Source: Microthrixaceae bacterium (GTDB lineage Bacteria > Actinomycetota > Acidimicrobiia > Acidimicrobiales > Microtrichaceae). From it: DNA of 64,000 bases. A program made the position numbers and the translations under genes. Positions 38,759 to 49,463 of the stretch are shown piece by piece. Every line of letters begins with the position of its first letter. The stretch's first letter is position 1. Location of the stretch: the NCBI GenBank assembly GCA_027493675.1, contig JAOSKI010000003.1, positions 124,001 to 188,000 of the forward strand, in the 5' to 3' direction. The notes beneath the pieces were generated by a model, which made no database searches, was not told the DNA's origin, and was given only the letters and a program-made list of their open reading frames with translations.

Positions 38759-39791
38759 TCCCCGTCGGGGGGCTTCTCGGCGTGACCACCGAATTGGCCA
38801 CGCATCGCGGAGAGGAGCCTGCCGGTGAAGTCACCAAGGCCCCGCGACTCGAAGCGCTCGTTGAGCGCCGCCGCCATGACGCCTGCCGGCACACCTTGTT
38901 CGATCGCCGCCATCACCGTCCAACGTCCCTCGCCGGAGTCGGACACCCGTCCCTGGTACTCCTCGAGGTCGGGTGACGCCGCCAGCGCCGCGGCGGTCAG
39001 GTCCACCAACCACGACTCGATCACCGAACCGCGGCGCCACAGCTCTGCCACCTCGGCGACGTCGATGTCGTAGGAGAAGTAGGCGGGGTCGCGCAGCGGA
39101 GTGGTCTCGGCGTCGATCGTCCCTGCCCGCAGACCGATGTCGGCATGCGCGATGACGCTCAACCCCTCCGCGATCGCCGCCATCATCGCGTACTCGATGC
39201 CGTTGTGGACCATCTTCACGAAGTGGCCCGCACCGCTGGGGCCGCAGTGCAGGTAGCCGTTCTGGGCGGTCCCGCCGGGGCGGCGTCCCGGTGTCGGGTC
39301 GGCACCCCCTCACCCGGGGCGATCGTCGCGAAGATCGGCTCCAGGCGCCGGACCGCGTCGCTGTCACCACCGATCATCAGGCAGTACCCGCGCTCCAGCC
39401 CCCACACGCCCCCCGAGGTGCCGCAGTCCAGGTAGTGGATGCCCGACGGGCGCAGCCGCTGTGCGCGGTCCAGGTCGTCGCGGTAGTAGGAGTTGCCCCC
39501 GTCGACGATCACGTCGCCGGGTTCCAGCAACACCGCGAGCTCCTCGACGACGCCCCCACGTAGCCGGCGGGGACCATGATCCACACGGCGCGGGGAACCT
39601 CGAGGGGCGGCCACCAGCTCCTCGATGCTGTGGGCCCCTGTCGCCCCCTCGGCCACCAGGGCCTCCACCGCCTCGGCGTCGACGTCGTGGACCACGCAAC
39701 GATGCCCTTCGCGCATCAACCGGCGCACGAGGTTCGCCCCCATGCGACCCAGGCCGATCATCCCTAGTTGCAGCCGGTCCTGTGTGCTCAC
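38755..39791 (-). CDS. gnd: 6-phosphogluconate dehydrogenase, decarboxylating (GndA-like, frameshifted)
   Basis: It converts 6-phosphogluconate to ribulose-5-phosphate and CO2. The N-terminal part has the dinucleotide motif [20 protein letters not shown], then [40 protein letters not shown] and, in the other frame, [20 protein letters not shown] (catalytic lysine and asparagine). The length of about 340 residues is that of the short, NAD-preferring bacterial type. Shifts near 39590 and 39280. It starts with GTG 39789-39791 overlapping the pgi stop (GTGA) and ends overlapping the pgl start. Confidence 0.93.
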
Positions 39792-41493
39792 GGGCCCTGC
39801 GTTCCGGGCCGATCGAGACCGGCCTGGTCGAGACCGGCTTGCTTGAGACTGCGATAGAGACGGATAAGGGCGTTGGTGGACGAGTCGTGTCGCAGCTCGG
39901 GCTCGTCGGTGGCCATGAGCTGGGGCGCGATCTCACTTGCGAGCTCCTTGCCCAGCTCGACACCCCACTGGTCGAACGAATCGATCCCCCAGATCACCCC
40001 CTGGGTGAACACCGAGTGCTCGTAGAGCGCCACTAGCGTCCCGAGTCGATACGGGGTGAGGGAGTCCGCCAGCAGCACGTTGGTCGGGCGGTTGCCCTCC
40101 ATCACCCGGTGCGCCACGACGTCCTCGGCGACGCCCCCGGCACGGACCTCCTGGGCAGTCCTGCCGAACGCGAGCGCCTTGGCCTGGGCGAAGATGTTGG
40201 AGCTGAGCAGGTCGTGGTGGTCGCCCAGGGGGTTCGCGCTGTTCGCGAAGCCGATCAGGTCGACCGGGACGATCGTGGTGCCCTGGTGGATGAGCTGGTG
40301 GAAGCTGTGCTGGCCGTTGGTGCCGGGCTCACCCCAGTAGACGGCGCCGGTGTCTGCCTGCACCTGCTCGCCGGTGCGGGTCACGTGCTTGCCGTTTGAC
40401 TCCATCGTGAGCTGCTGGAGATACGCCGGGAAGCGCTTCAGGTACTGCGAGTAGGGCAACACCCCAACCGTCTGGCAGCCGAAGAAGTTGCGGTACCACA
40501 CCGCCAGCAGACCCATGAGCACGGGCATGTTCTCCGCGAACCCGGCGGTGCGGAAGTGCTCGTCCATGGCATGGAACCCCGCGAGCATCTCCGCGAACGA
40601 TTCCGGTCCGATCGCGATCATGGTTGACAGGCCGATCGCGGAGTCCATCGAGTACCGGCCTCCCACCCAGTCCCAGAAGCCGAACATGTTGTCGGTGTCG
40701 ACGCCGAAGTCCCTCACGCCGTCGGCGTTCGTCGAGACGGCCACGAAGTGCCGTGCCACCACCTCGGAGTCCGGAACCGCCGGATCACCCAGGGCGTCCA
40801 GTACCCACGCCCGAGCGGAGTGGGCGTTCGTCATCGTCTCGAGCGTCGAGAACGTCTTGGAGGCGACGATGAACAGCGTCTCGGCCGGATCCAGGTCGCG
40901 GGTGGCCTCCACCAGGTCGGTGGGGTCCACGTTCGACACGAACCGCATCGTCAGGCCACGATCACTGAAGTGCCGCAGCGCCTCGTACGCCATCACCGGG
41001 CCCAGGTCGGATCCGCCGATGCCCACGTTGACGACGTTTCGGATCCGGTGTCCGGTGTGGCCCTTCCAGTGCCCGGAGCGGACCTGACGGGTGAGCACGG
41101 CCATGCGCTCGAGCACCCCGTGGACCTCTGCGACCACGTCGGTGCCTTCCACGACGAGGCGGGCGTCGCGGGGCATCCGCAGCGCCACGTGGAGCACCGA
41201 TCGGTCCTCGCTGGTGTTGATGCGCTCCCCGGCGAACATCGCGTCGATGTGCTCACGCAGGTTCGACTCCTCGGCGAGCTGCACCAACAGCGCCACGGTC
41301 TCGTTCGTGACCCGGTTCTTGGAGTAGTCGAGGTGCAACCCCACGGCCTCCAGGGTCATCGACTCGCCGCGTTGGGGTTCGGCTGCGAAGAGGTCCCGCA
41401 GGTGACTCTGCGCGATGGCTGCGTGATGGGTCTGCAGTGCCCCCAGGCCGGCCGGTCGCCGAGTGGTGGTGGAACGATGTGGGGGGTTGTCAC
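39788..41493 (-). CDS. pgi: Glucose-6-phosphate isomerase
   Basis: The enzyme interconverts glucose-6-phosphate and fructose-6-phosphate. The start is GTG 41491-41493 overlapping the tal stop (GTGA): [17 protein letters not shown], then after one extra base in a G5 run near 41440, [19 protein letters not shown]. Family signatures: [60 protein letters not shown] and [14 protein letters not shown], with catalytic [18 protein letters not shown]. The C-terminus has a short repeat, [11 protein letters not shown], encoded by a 15-bp duplication. The length is about 565 residues. Confidence 0.96.
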
Positions 41494-42566
41494 GCGACTG
41501 CCCGGGCGTGACCCTCGATGCGCTCCATGAGTGCTCGCCAGGACTTCACGAATGCCTCCGCACCGTCGCTCTGCAGCCGCTCGGCAAGGGCGGCCACGTC
41601 CACGCCGGCCTCGGCGAAGCGCGCCAGCTCCTCATCGCACCCACCACCGTCGGGGTCCATCACACCGCCCAGCTCCCCGTGGTCGTGGAACGCCTCGAGA
41701 GTCGAGTCAGGCATCGTGTTGATGGTGTCGGGCGCCACCAGGCCACTCACGTACATGGTGTCGGGCGCGTCGGGGTCCTTGGTGCTGGTCGAGGCCCACA
41801 ACAGCCGCTGCGGCCTGGCCCCCTTGGCCTCGAGGTCCTGCCAGCGCTGCGATGCCAGGAGCTCCCGGTACGTCCGGTAGGTCGCGCCACCGATCGCCAG
41901 GGCGAGACGGTTCGTCAGTGCCTCGGGAACCTCGCCGGCCACCGCCGCGTCCCAGCGCGACATGAACACCGAGGCCACGCTCGTCACCACCGGGTCGTCA
42001 CCCGCCGCGAGTCGCTGCTCCACACCTGCCATGTAGGCCTCCGCCGCCGCCCGGTACTGCTGCGCGTCGAACAACAGGGTCACGTTGACCGGAACCCCCG
42101 CGGTGATCGACTCGGTGATGGCGGGCAGACCCTCGGGGGTGCCGGGGATCTTGATGAACAGGTTGTCGCGCCCCGCCCGGGTATGCAGGGCCTTCGCTGC
42201 CGCCACTGTGGCTGCGGTGTCGTAGGCAAGTTCGGGTGAGACCTCGAGCGACACGTAGCCGTCCATCCCCGCGGTGGCCGCATGGGCGGTGGCGAACAGG
42301 TCGGCCGCCCGGCGCAGGTCCTCGATCGCCAGCTCGAAGAACAGGTCCTCACCCGAGGCGCCATCGGCCGACTTGGCCGCTATCGCCTCGTCGTATCCGC
42401 CGCCCTCGACCGCCTTGTCGAAGATCGACGGATTCGAGGTGAGCCCCGTCACCGAGTACTCCTCGACGTAGCGCCTGATCGAGCCGTCGTCCAGCATGCC
42501 CCTGGTGATGTTGTCGAGCCACAGGCTCTGACCCAGCTCATGGAGCGATCTGGTGGGCGAAGTCAT
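41490..42566 (-). CDS. tal: Transaldolase
   Basis: An intact 358-residue enzyme of the non-oxidative pentose phosphate branch (actinobacterial/cyanobacterial long type). The start ATG 42564-42566 has GAGGAGG nine bases upstream. Motifs: [71 protein letters not shown] with the Schiff-base lysine (IKIPGT), [20 protein letters not shown] and [20 protein letters not shown]. It sits 36 bp downstream of ppgK and overlaps pgi by 4 bases. Confidence 0.97.
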   Translation of the reverse strand: MTSPTRSLHELGQSLWLDNITRGMLDDGSIRRYVEEYSVTGLTSNPSIFDKAVEGGGYDEAIAAKSADGASGEDLFFELAIEDLRRAADLFATAHAATAGMDGYVSLEVSPELAYDTAATVAAAKALHTRAGRDNLFIKIPGTPEGLPAITESITAGVPVNVTLLFDAQQYRAAAEAYMAGVEQRLAAGDDPVVTSVASVFMSRWDAAVAGEVPEALTNRLALAIGGATYRTYRELLASQRWQDLEAKGARPQRLLWASTSTKDPDAPDTMYVSGLVAPDTINTMPDSTLEAFHDHGELGGVMDPDGGGCDEELARFAEAGVDVAALAERLQSDGAEAFVKSWRALMERIEGHARAVA

Positions 42567-42601
42567 GTCGGACCTCCTCGTCGTTGGGCCTCGGCGGGTG
42601 G

Positions 42602-43382
42602 TCAACCCGCTTGCACTGCGGTCAGGGCGGCTCCCACGATCCCGGCCTGGTTCAGGGTATGCGCCGCGACGACCTCTGTGTTGTTGCCCAACTCCTCGCG
42701 CAGGTGCTCCTCGTACTTGGCGAACCGCTTGGACACCCCGCCCCCGATGATGAACAGCTCCGGGGAGAACAGGTCGTCGAGCATCCTCAGGTACCTTCCC
42801 ACCCGGTGGCCCCAGTCGCGCCAGCTCAGGTCCTGGTCCTCACGCACCGACGAGGCCGCGTACTTCTCTGCCGCACCGCCGTCGAGCTCGAGGTGCCCGA
42901 GCTCGGTGTTGGGCACGAGCACACCGTCGGTGAACACAGCGCTTCCGATGCCGGTGCCGAGGGTCACGAGCATCACCACTCCGCGGCGACCGACCCCGGC
43001 ACCGAAGCGCATCTCGGCCACACCCGCGGCGTCCGCATCGTTGAGGACATGGCATTCGACGCCGAGCACCTCGGAGAACAACGACCTGGCGTCGGTCCCG
43101 ATCCATGATTCGTCGATGTTGGCGGCGGTGCGCACCACGCCGGAGCGCACGACCGCAGGGACGGTGATGCCGACCCGCTCCGGAGGCGCCTACTGCCGAC
43201 ACCACTTGCGCGACGACCTCCGCAACCGCATCGGGGGTCGCCGGGTGCGGCGTGCCGATCCTGACACGCTCGGACACGAGCTGACCCAGGTGGGTGTCGA
43301 CGATGGCGGCCTTCACACCCGACCCGCCGATGTCGACACCGACCGTGTGCGTGCGTCGATCGCCTAGCCGCGCCGTGACCAT
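42602..43382 (-). CDS. ppgK: Polyphosphate glucokinase (ROK family, frameshifted)
   Basis: It phosphorylates glucose with polyphosphate (or ATP) to glucose-6-phosphate. The N-terminus TVGVDIGGSGVKAAIVDTHL has the phosphate-binding loop; then ERVRIGTPHPATPDAVAEVV, AANIDESWIGTDARSLFSEV, CHVLNDADAAGVAEMRFGAG (catalytic aspartate), VVMLVTLGTGIGSAVFTDGV and PNTELGHLELDGGAAEKYAA. The NTELGH.E block and the missing ROK zinc-cysteine cluster match actinobacterial PPGK. One shift near 43185. It is the first gene of the operon and starts at ATG 43380-43382, divergent from the GH15 gene with 70 bp between. Confidence 0.92.
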
Positions 43383-43452
43383 CGTCCCAGTCCATCACAA
43401 CGCCGCCGGGAACAACGCCGTCGGTCACGACACCCGGCGATACGGTGAGACG

Positions 43453-45267
43453 ATGGCAGGACGCATCGAGGACTACGCCATCATCGGCGACAGCCGCACG
43501 GTCGCCCTGGTGCGCTCCGACGGCTCGATCGACTGGTTCTGCGCCCCTCAGATCGACTCGGGAGCATGCTTCGCGGCGCTGCTCGGCGACGAGGACAACG
43601 GCCGATGGCGCATCGCCCCACGCGGCGAGGGTGACCTCGACGACCCGGCGCTACGAGACCGACACGCTCGTGCTGCGCACCGACTTCGAGACGCCCACCG
43701 GCAGGGTCGCCCTGTTCGACTTCATGGTCCCCGGGACTCCCGATCCGACCATCCACCGCATCGTCGAGTGCCGCGGCGGCCATGTGGAGATGGGCATGGA
43801 CCTCGCGGTCCGCTTCGACTACGGATCGATCGTGCCGTGGGTGACCTCCACCGGCGACGGGCTCACGATGGTGGCAGGCCCCGACGCTCTGCGCTTCCAC
43901 AGCTCGGTGCCCCTCGAAGGCCACGACCTGCGCACCACCGCGGAGTTCAGGATCCAGGAGGGGGCACGGCGCACGTTCTCGCTCACCTACTACGACAGCG
44001 CGACCGAGGAGCCGCACCCCCTCGACAGCTTCGCCACACGTGAGCGGACCCGTCGCTGGTGGACCGACTGGGTGGGGCGCTGCACCTATACCGGTGAGTG
44101 GCGCGACGAAGTGGTCCGATCGCTGATCACCCTCAAGGCACTCACCTACGACCCGACCGGCGCGGTGTGCGCGGCTGCGACGACCTCTCTTCCCGAGGAG
44201 ATCGGCGGTGTGCGCAACTGGGACTACCGATACTCGTGGCTGCGCGACGCCACCATGACCCTCCAGGCGTTCCTGGTCACCGGGTACCAGGAGGAAGCGG
44301 CTGCGTGGTCACGGTGGCTGCGTCGGGCGGTGGCCGGTGACCCCGAGGACTTCCAGATCATGTACGGCGTCGAGGGGCGCCGACGACTCACCGAGCTCAC
44401 CGTCGACTGGCTCGCGGGCTACGAGGGTTCGGCACCGGTGCGCATCGGCAACAGCGCCTCGCGCCAGTTCCAACTCGACGTGTACGGCGAGGTCATGGAC
44501 GCGATCCTCACCGGAGCCCGCAACGGCATCCGTCCGCCCGGTGGTTACCGCGACGGGATCATCACCGAGATGCTGCTGCGCCTGGAGGAGGTCTGGACCG
44601 AACCCGACGAGGGCATCTGGGAGGTGCGGGGCCCGCGACGTCACTTCACGCATTCCAAGGTGATGGCCTGGGTCGCCTTCGACCGCGCGGTCCGCCTGGC
44701 CGAAGCAGGCCTGCTCGAACACGACGACTCCGAGCGTTGGGCGGAGCTCCGCGACACGATCCACGCCCAGGTCTGCGAACGTGGGTGGAACCCCGAGGTG
44801 GGGGCGTTCACGCAGTACTACGGCTCCGACTGCCTCGACGCGAGCCTGCTCATGATGTGCCAGGTGGGTTTCATGCCGGCCGACGACCAACGTCTCGCGG
44901 CCACGGTCGAGGCGATCCGGCGTGAGCTCGTGACCGACGGCTTCGTGAGGCGCTACCAGACCGGACCGAACGACGCGGATGGCCTCCCGGGCGGCGAAGG
45001 AGCGTTCCTGTTGACCACCTTCTGGTTGGCCGACGCCCTCGACTTCCTGGGCCGCAGAGACGAGGCCGAGGAGATCTTCGACCGGCTCCGCGGCCTGGCC
45101 AACGACGTCGGGTTGCTCTCCGAGGAGTACGACACCAGGGCCGGACGCATGCTGGGCAACTTCCTCAGGCGTTCTCACACCTCGGTCTGATCCACACTGC
45201 GGCGAACCTGTCCGTCGACGTCCCCAGCCCGCGCTCCATCCGGGCTTCAGCCGCCACCAGCCGGTAG
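43453..45267 (+). CDS. Glycoside hydrolase family 15 (trehalase/glucoamylase-like)
   Basis: The ATG at 43453 starts MAGRIEDYAIIGDSRTVALV, then RSDGSIDWFCAPQIDSGACF, a family-typical N-terminus. After a shift near 43645 come the beta domain and the (alpha/alpha)6 barrel: PEEIGGVRNWDYRYSWLRDA, QFQLDVYGEVMDAILTGARN, GIWEVRGPRRHFTHSKVMAW, DCLDASLLMMCQVGFMPADD and GGEGAFLLTTFWLADALDFL. One C is missing near 45165; with it, the end becomes NFPQAFSHLGLIHTAANLSV and TAG at 45265-45267, 8 bases before the convergent SDR stop. Actinobacterial GH15 members of this type are often trehalases. The glucose released could enter the divergent ppgK operon. Confidence 0.9.
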
Positions 45268-45274
45268 CGACCGC

Positions 45275-46130
45275 TCAGGGCACGGGTTCGGGCCGCGTGT
45301 CCGGCTCGGCCGCCTCGCCGCCGGCCCGGCCCTTGAAGTGGTCCATGGAGACGTTCACACCGAACAGGTCCATCACCCGGTCGAAGGCACGCGCGGGTAA
45401 CAGGCGCAACAACGGCAAGGCGTACAGCATCGGGGGCATCACGACCCGCGCCCGGTCGTGTTCGATCGCACCCACGATCCTCGACGCAACATCGGCCTCG
45501 CGCAGGATGGGCAACAGCAACGGGACGCGGGTCTGCACACCCTCGAACATCCCGGTGTCCACGTAGAAGGGGCACACGACGGTGGTGCGGATCCCAGGCG
45601 CGGTGTGGGCCAGTTCCACCCGGAGCGACTCGTCGAAGCCGACCGCGGCGTGCTTGGAGGCGGAGTAGTCGGTCTGGCGGGCCACCCCGACCAGGCCGGC
45701 CGCGGAGGCGACGGTGACGATGTGGCCGCGGTCGCTGCGGATCATCGCGGGCAGTAGGGCCATGGTCGTCCAGTAGTTCGCGAGCGCGTTCACCCTGAAG
45801 GTGCGCTCCACCTCTGCGGGTGACAGCTCGAGCAACGGCTTGCCGCTGACGACACCGGCGTTGTTGACCAGGACGTCGACCGTGCCGACCCGGGCCAGGA
45901 GCTCCTTGGCCGCCGCAGACACCTCTTCAGGGTCCCCGACATCCACCCTCGCTGTGAGAGGCTCGGCACCCAGGGCCTCCAGCTCCGCTGCGACTTCGGC
46001 CAGCCCTGCCTCGGACAGGTCCCAAAGCACCGGCCTGGCGCCACGCCGGGCCACGTTGCCGGGCGACGAGTCTGCCAATGCCTGCCCCGCCGCCGGTGAT
46101 CAGGACGGTGGATCCACTCAGTCGTGTCAT
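45275..46130 (-). CDS. Short-chain dehydrogenase/reductase, retinol-dehydrogenase-like (frameshifted)
   Basis: The ATG at 46130 starts MTRLSGSTVLITGGGAGIGR with the TGxxxGIG motif; a shift near 46070 leads to RRGARPVLWDLSEAGLAEVA, then VDVLVNNAGVVSGKPLLELS, GHIVTVASAAGLVGVARQTD, YSASKHAAVGFDESLRVELA (catalytic Tyr/Lys) and RTTVVCPFYVDTGMFEGVQT. The C-terminal ~60 residues (VVMPPMLYALPLLRLLPARA, FDRVMDLFGVNVSMDHFKGR) match membrane-associated SDRs of the RDH10/DHRS type. Substrate unknown, perhaps a lipid alcohol or aldehyde. It follows the glycosyltransferase gene by 69 bp on the same strand. Confidence 0.85.
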
Positions 46131-46198
46131 GACACCACGATTCCCCCGGATGGCCGCGGGCGCAAACCCTCCCGGGCCGGTGGCCGGCGCTGAGCCGC

Positions 46199-48099
46199 CT
46201 ACGCGGCCTCACGCCCTACGGGAACGCCGACGCGGCTGCGCAGCTGCGCGCCGTCGGGATGCTGCATCGAGGGCAGGGTGATCTTCGAGTACTCGATGAG
46301 ACGAACCAGTGCCTCGTCGCTCGGGCGCACGAACTCGACGCCCAGGCGGACCGACCCGTCGTCACAGCGGCTCGCTGAGCGCACCGCCGCGCGCAGCGCC
46401 ACGTCGTGGCGGCTCCCGTGGAGGCCGGGGAGTCGCAGGTCGAGGTGGAAGATCGATCCGACGGGTCGCAGCTCGTCGACGATGAGCCCGCGCCGCTCAC
46501 GGTCAGGTCGGACACCCGCGCCACCCTCTCGCCGATGCGGGCCGCCAGGTCCACCTTCACGCGGTAGTCCGAACGCATCTGGTGGTGGCGGCCCACCGAG
46601 ACCAGGACCGAAAGGATGACGAACAGCTCGAAGGCACCGATGGCCAAGGTGGCCACGAGCGCGAACCGTGGCATCGATTCGAGCTCGGCCCAACCCAGGG
46701 TCGCGAACGTCCGGGCGACCATGGCCGAGAACAGCACCGCTGCACCGAAGGACAGCAGTGGGAGACGGCGTAGCACCCCGATGCCTGCGGTGTCGACGCC
46801 CACCTTCGGGGTCACCTTGAAACCCCCGAAAGCCGGCAGCATCAAGCTGAGCACGGCACCGCTGTAGATGCCCATCGTCAACCACCCGAAGTGGGTGGCG
46901 GTGACCGGACCGACGTGGCCGCGCCCCAGCAGCTTCGTGGCGAGCAGCGAGAGAACCACCCATGGCGCCCACAGGACCGCGAAGAGGATCGGCTCACCGT
47001 ACAGGGGCAATAGGCCTGTCAGTAGCGTCACGCACAGCACCGCGAGCATCGCCAGGCGTTGTGGACCACCGAAGTAGTGCGAGAGCGAACCGAGATAGCT
47101 GAACCGTTGCGCCGTCGAGAGCCCTCTGACCCACAGAGGGTTCTGACGGGTGAGCAGGACCCGCAGGTTGCCCCGGGCCCAACGGCTGCGTTGCAGCAGG
47201 AACGAGTCCAGGTTGTGCGGAGCGAGGCCCAACACGAGCGTCTCGTCGACGTAGCGGGTGCTCCAGCCCCGTGAGTGCAACACGATCGTGGTGTGGAAGT
47301 CCTCCGCGATGGTGGTGGTCTGCACGCCGCCTATCCCGAGGAGCGCCTCCCGGCGCAACACGGTGCCCGATCCGCACCAGAAGGTGCTGTTGGTGCGCTC
47401 CTTGCCTGGACAGATCACCCTGAAGAAGAGGCTCTGCTCGTGGACCTCCCCTTTGACGTGCTGGACCGAGTCCAGGTTCGAGAACTCGTGTGGCGCCTGC
47501 ACGATGGCCACCTGCGGGTCGTCGAAGTGTCCGACCAGGGCGTCGAGGAAGCCCGGGAGCGGCACGTGGTCGGCGTCCAGCACCGCCACGAGCTCTCCGG
47601 TGATGTGACCGAGGGCGTGGTTGATGTTGCCGGCCTTGGCATGGGAGTTGTCGGGACGTGTCAGGTACTCCACGCCCATGCTGTGGGCCAGTTCTGCGAT
47701 CTCGGGACGCCTCCCGTCGTCGAGCAACCAGGTCGTGTGCGGGTGCTCGACGGCCGCGCAACCAAGCAACGTCGCCCGCAGTACCTCGACCGGTTCGTCG
47801 TATGTGGGCACCAGCACGTCCACGGTCCTCGCGGCCGTGACCGGCACCGGGGCGCACTCGGCGCGACGCCAGGCGAGGCACGCGCAGAAGCCGAGGCTCA
47901 CCCAGCCGACGACCTCTGCAGTCAGCAACAGCAGGTACAGCAGGGGGTTGGTGCCGCGCCAGGTCCAACCGATCCGCCAGATCAGGTAGGCCGCGCCCCA
48001 CAGCAGGGCGACCGACGCGACCACACGGATGACAGCCTCGTTCGCACTTCGATCGTTCGCACTTCGAACACCGTTGCGCGGTGCGGAGTTCTCGCTCAT
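46199..48099 (-). CDS. Cellulose-synthase-like family 2 glycosyltransferase with C-terminal PilZ-like domain
   Basis: An inner-membrane processive glycosyltransferase. The ATG at 48099 is followed by two helices (VIRVVASVALLWGAAYLIWR; LLYLLLLTAEVVGWVSLGFC), then the catalytic domain with VDVLVPTYDEPVEVLRATL, TTWLLDDGRRPEIAELAHSM, LVAVLDADHVPLPGFLDALV (DxD), TIAEDFHTTIVLHSRGWSTR (TED base) and SFLLQRSRWARGNLRVL (QxxRW). Five or six more helices follow. After a shift near 46500 a beta-rich tail (FHLDLRLPGLHGSRHDVALR) looks like a PilZ domain, which in BcsA binds cyclic di-GMP, but the RxxxR motif is not clear. No bcsB or cellulase gene is adjacent, so the polymer is unknown. Confidence 0.88.
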
Positions 48100-48152
48100 C
48101 CATCAGAAGATCGTCACCCTCCGCTCGCCGATTGAGCATTCCGGCAGTCAAC

Positions 48153-49344
48153 TCACGCCGTGGTGGGCCGCTCCTCGCGGGCTGTCTCCGCGTGCGTTGC
48201 GACAAGGAAGCGGGCCACGCCCTCGATCACGGCGTTGGCCCGGATGGAGGGAAGACCTCGAACGCGTGTTGGGCTCCTGTGAGCTCCAGGTAGTACACGG
48301 GTGCTCTTGAGACGTCCTGCAGGCGCTCCACGAACAGGCGCGCGTCCTCCACCGGGGCCAGCAGGTCCAGGTCGCCGTGCACGATCATCATCGGCGGAGC
48401 ATCCGCGTTGACGCAGTCGATCGGCGAAGCTGCGGCCCAACCCTCGGGGTCCTCCTCGGGTCGGTCTTCATCACCCACGGGGCGATGAACAACTCGGCGG
48501 TGCCGGGCAGCCACGTTCCCAGGCGATCGGTGAAGTCGTAGACGCCGTAGAACGGCACCGCTGCCTGCACCGAGGTGTCGGCGCCTTCGAAGCCGATCTG
48601 GTAGGTGGGGTCGTTCTGCGTCAGCGCGGTCAATGCGGTCAGGTGACCGCCCGCCGAGCCACCTGTGACGGCGACGAAGCCGGGGTCGGCCTCGAAACGC
48701 TCCGGCGTTCTCCCTGATCCAGGCGATCGCCCGCTTCACATCCACCAGGTGGTCGGGGAAGGTCGCTGCCGGGCTCAGGCGGTAGTCGACGTTGGCGCAC
48801 ACCCAGCCCGCACGGGCCATCTCGAGCATCAGGAGCTGTCCCTGGTGCTGCTTGAAACCCAGGACCCAGCCCCCACCGTGGACCTGCACCATCACCGGCC
48901 GGCGTGCGCCCGGCGCGGGTGGGTCCACCGGGCGCACCACGTCCATGGTGAGGTTCCTCCCTCCGGCGCGGGCGAAGACGATGTGACGCTCCCAACGTAC
49001 CTCGTGGTACTTCGCCGGCAGCGGCTGGTCGCGGAGCCCCCGTAGGGCCTCGCGCACCTCGTGGCGGGAGGCGAACGCCTGGCGAACGGTCACGAGCAGG
49101 CCGACCAGCGACGCCATGCTGATCGCGAAGCCGAGGCGGCCCGGAGAGCTGCGCAGGACTCCCTTGCGCACGAACACGGCCGTGGCGATCACCTGCCAGA
49201 TGATGTGGAACGGGGCCAGCTCGATGGTCACCCAGGACGCGAAGAAGCTCCAACCCAGGCTGTAGCGGCTACGGCTCATGGGACGCCTCGCGTTCACCGT
49301 GTACGCGGCCCCGTTGATGGACACGATCAGGTACAGCCAACCCA
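48153..49344 (-). CDS. Membrane-anchored alpha/beta hydrolase, hormone-sensitive lipase family (frameshifted)
   Basis: The start ATG at 49342-49344 gives MGWLYLIVSINGAAYTVNAR, followed by two or three membrane helices (FFASWVTIELAPFHIIWQVI; LGFAISMASLVGLLVTVRQA). The hydrolase domain has the oxyanion motif VMVQVHGGGWVLGFKQHQGQ, VCANVDYRLSPAATFPDHLV, the nucleophile FVAVTGGSAGGHLTALTALT, the acid in MMIVHGDLDLLAPVEDARLF and the base in LELTGAQHAFEVFPP. Shifts near 48705, 48450 and 48240; the end is ...FLVATHAETAREERPTTA. HGGG and GGSAGG place it with NlhH/LipN-like esterases. It probably cleaves short-chain esters at the membrane. Confidence 0.87.
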
Positions 49345-49463
49345 TGTGGTCATTGTGGTGTGCAGCGGATCGGCTCACCTAGTTGTGGGGATCTGCGATC
49401 CGGTACGTCCCGGTCACTCATGCCCGCGCTACAGATTCGCCACCGCGTTACCGACACAGGGTC

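Noticed and set aside
39795..39860. Second copy of the 15-bp minisatellite at the end of pgi
   Set aside because: The unit GAGACCGGC-TGGTC is similar, but it has only two or three copies and codes QAGLD in the pgi tail. Probably independent and short.
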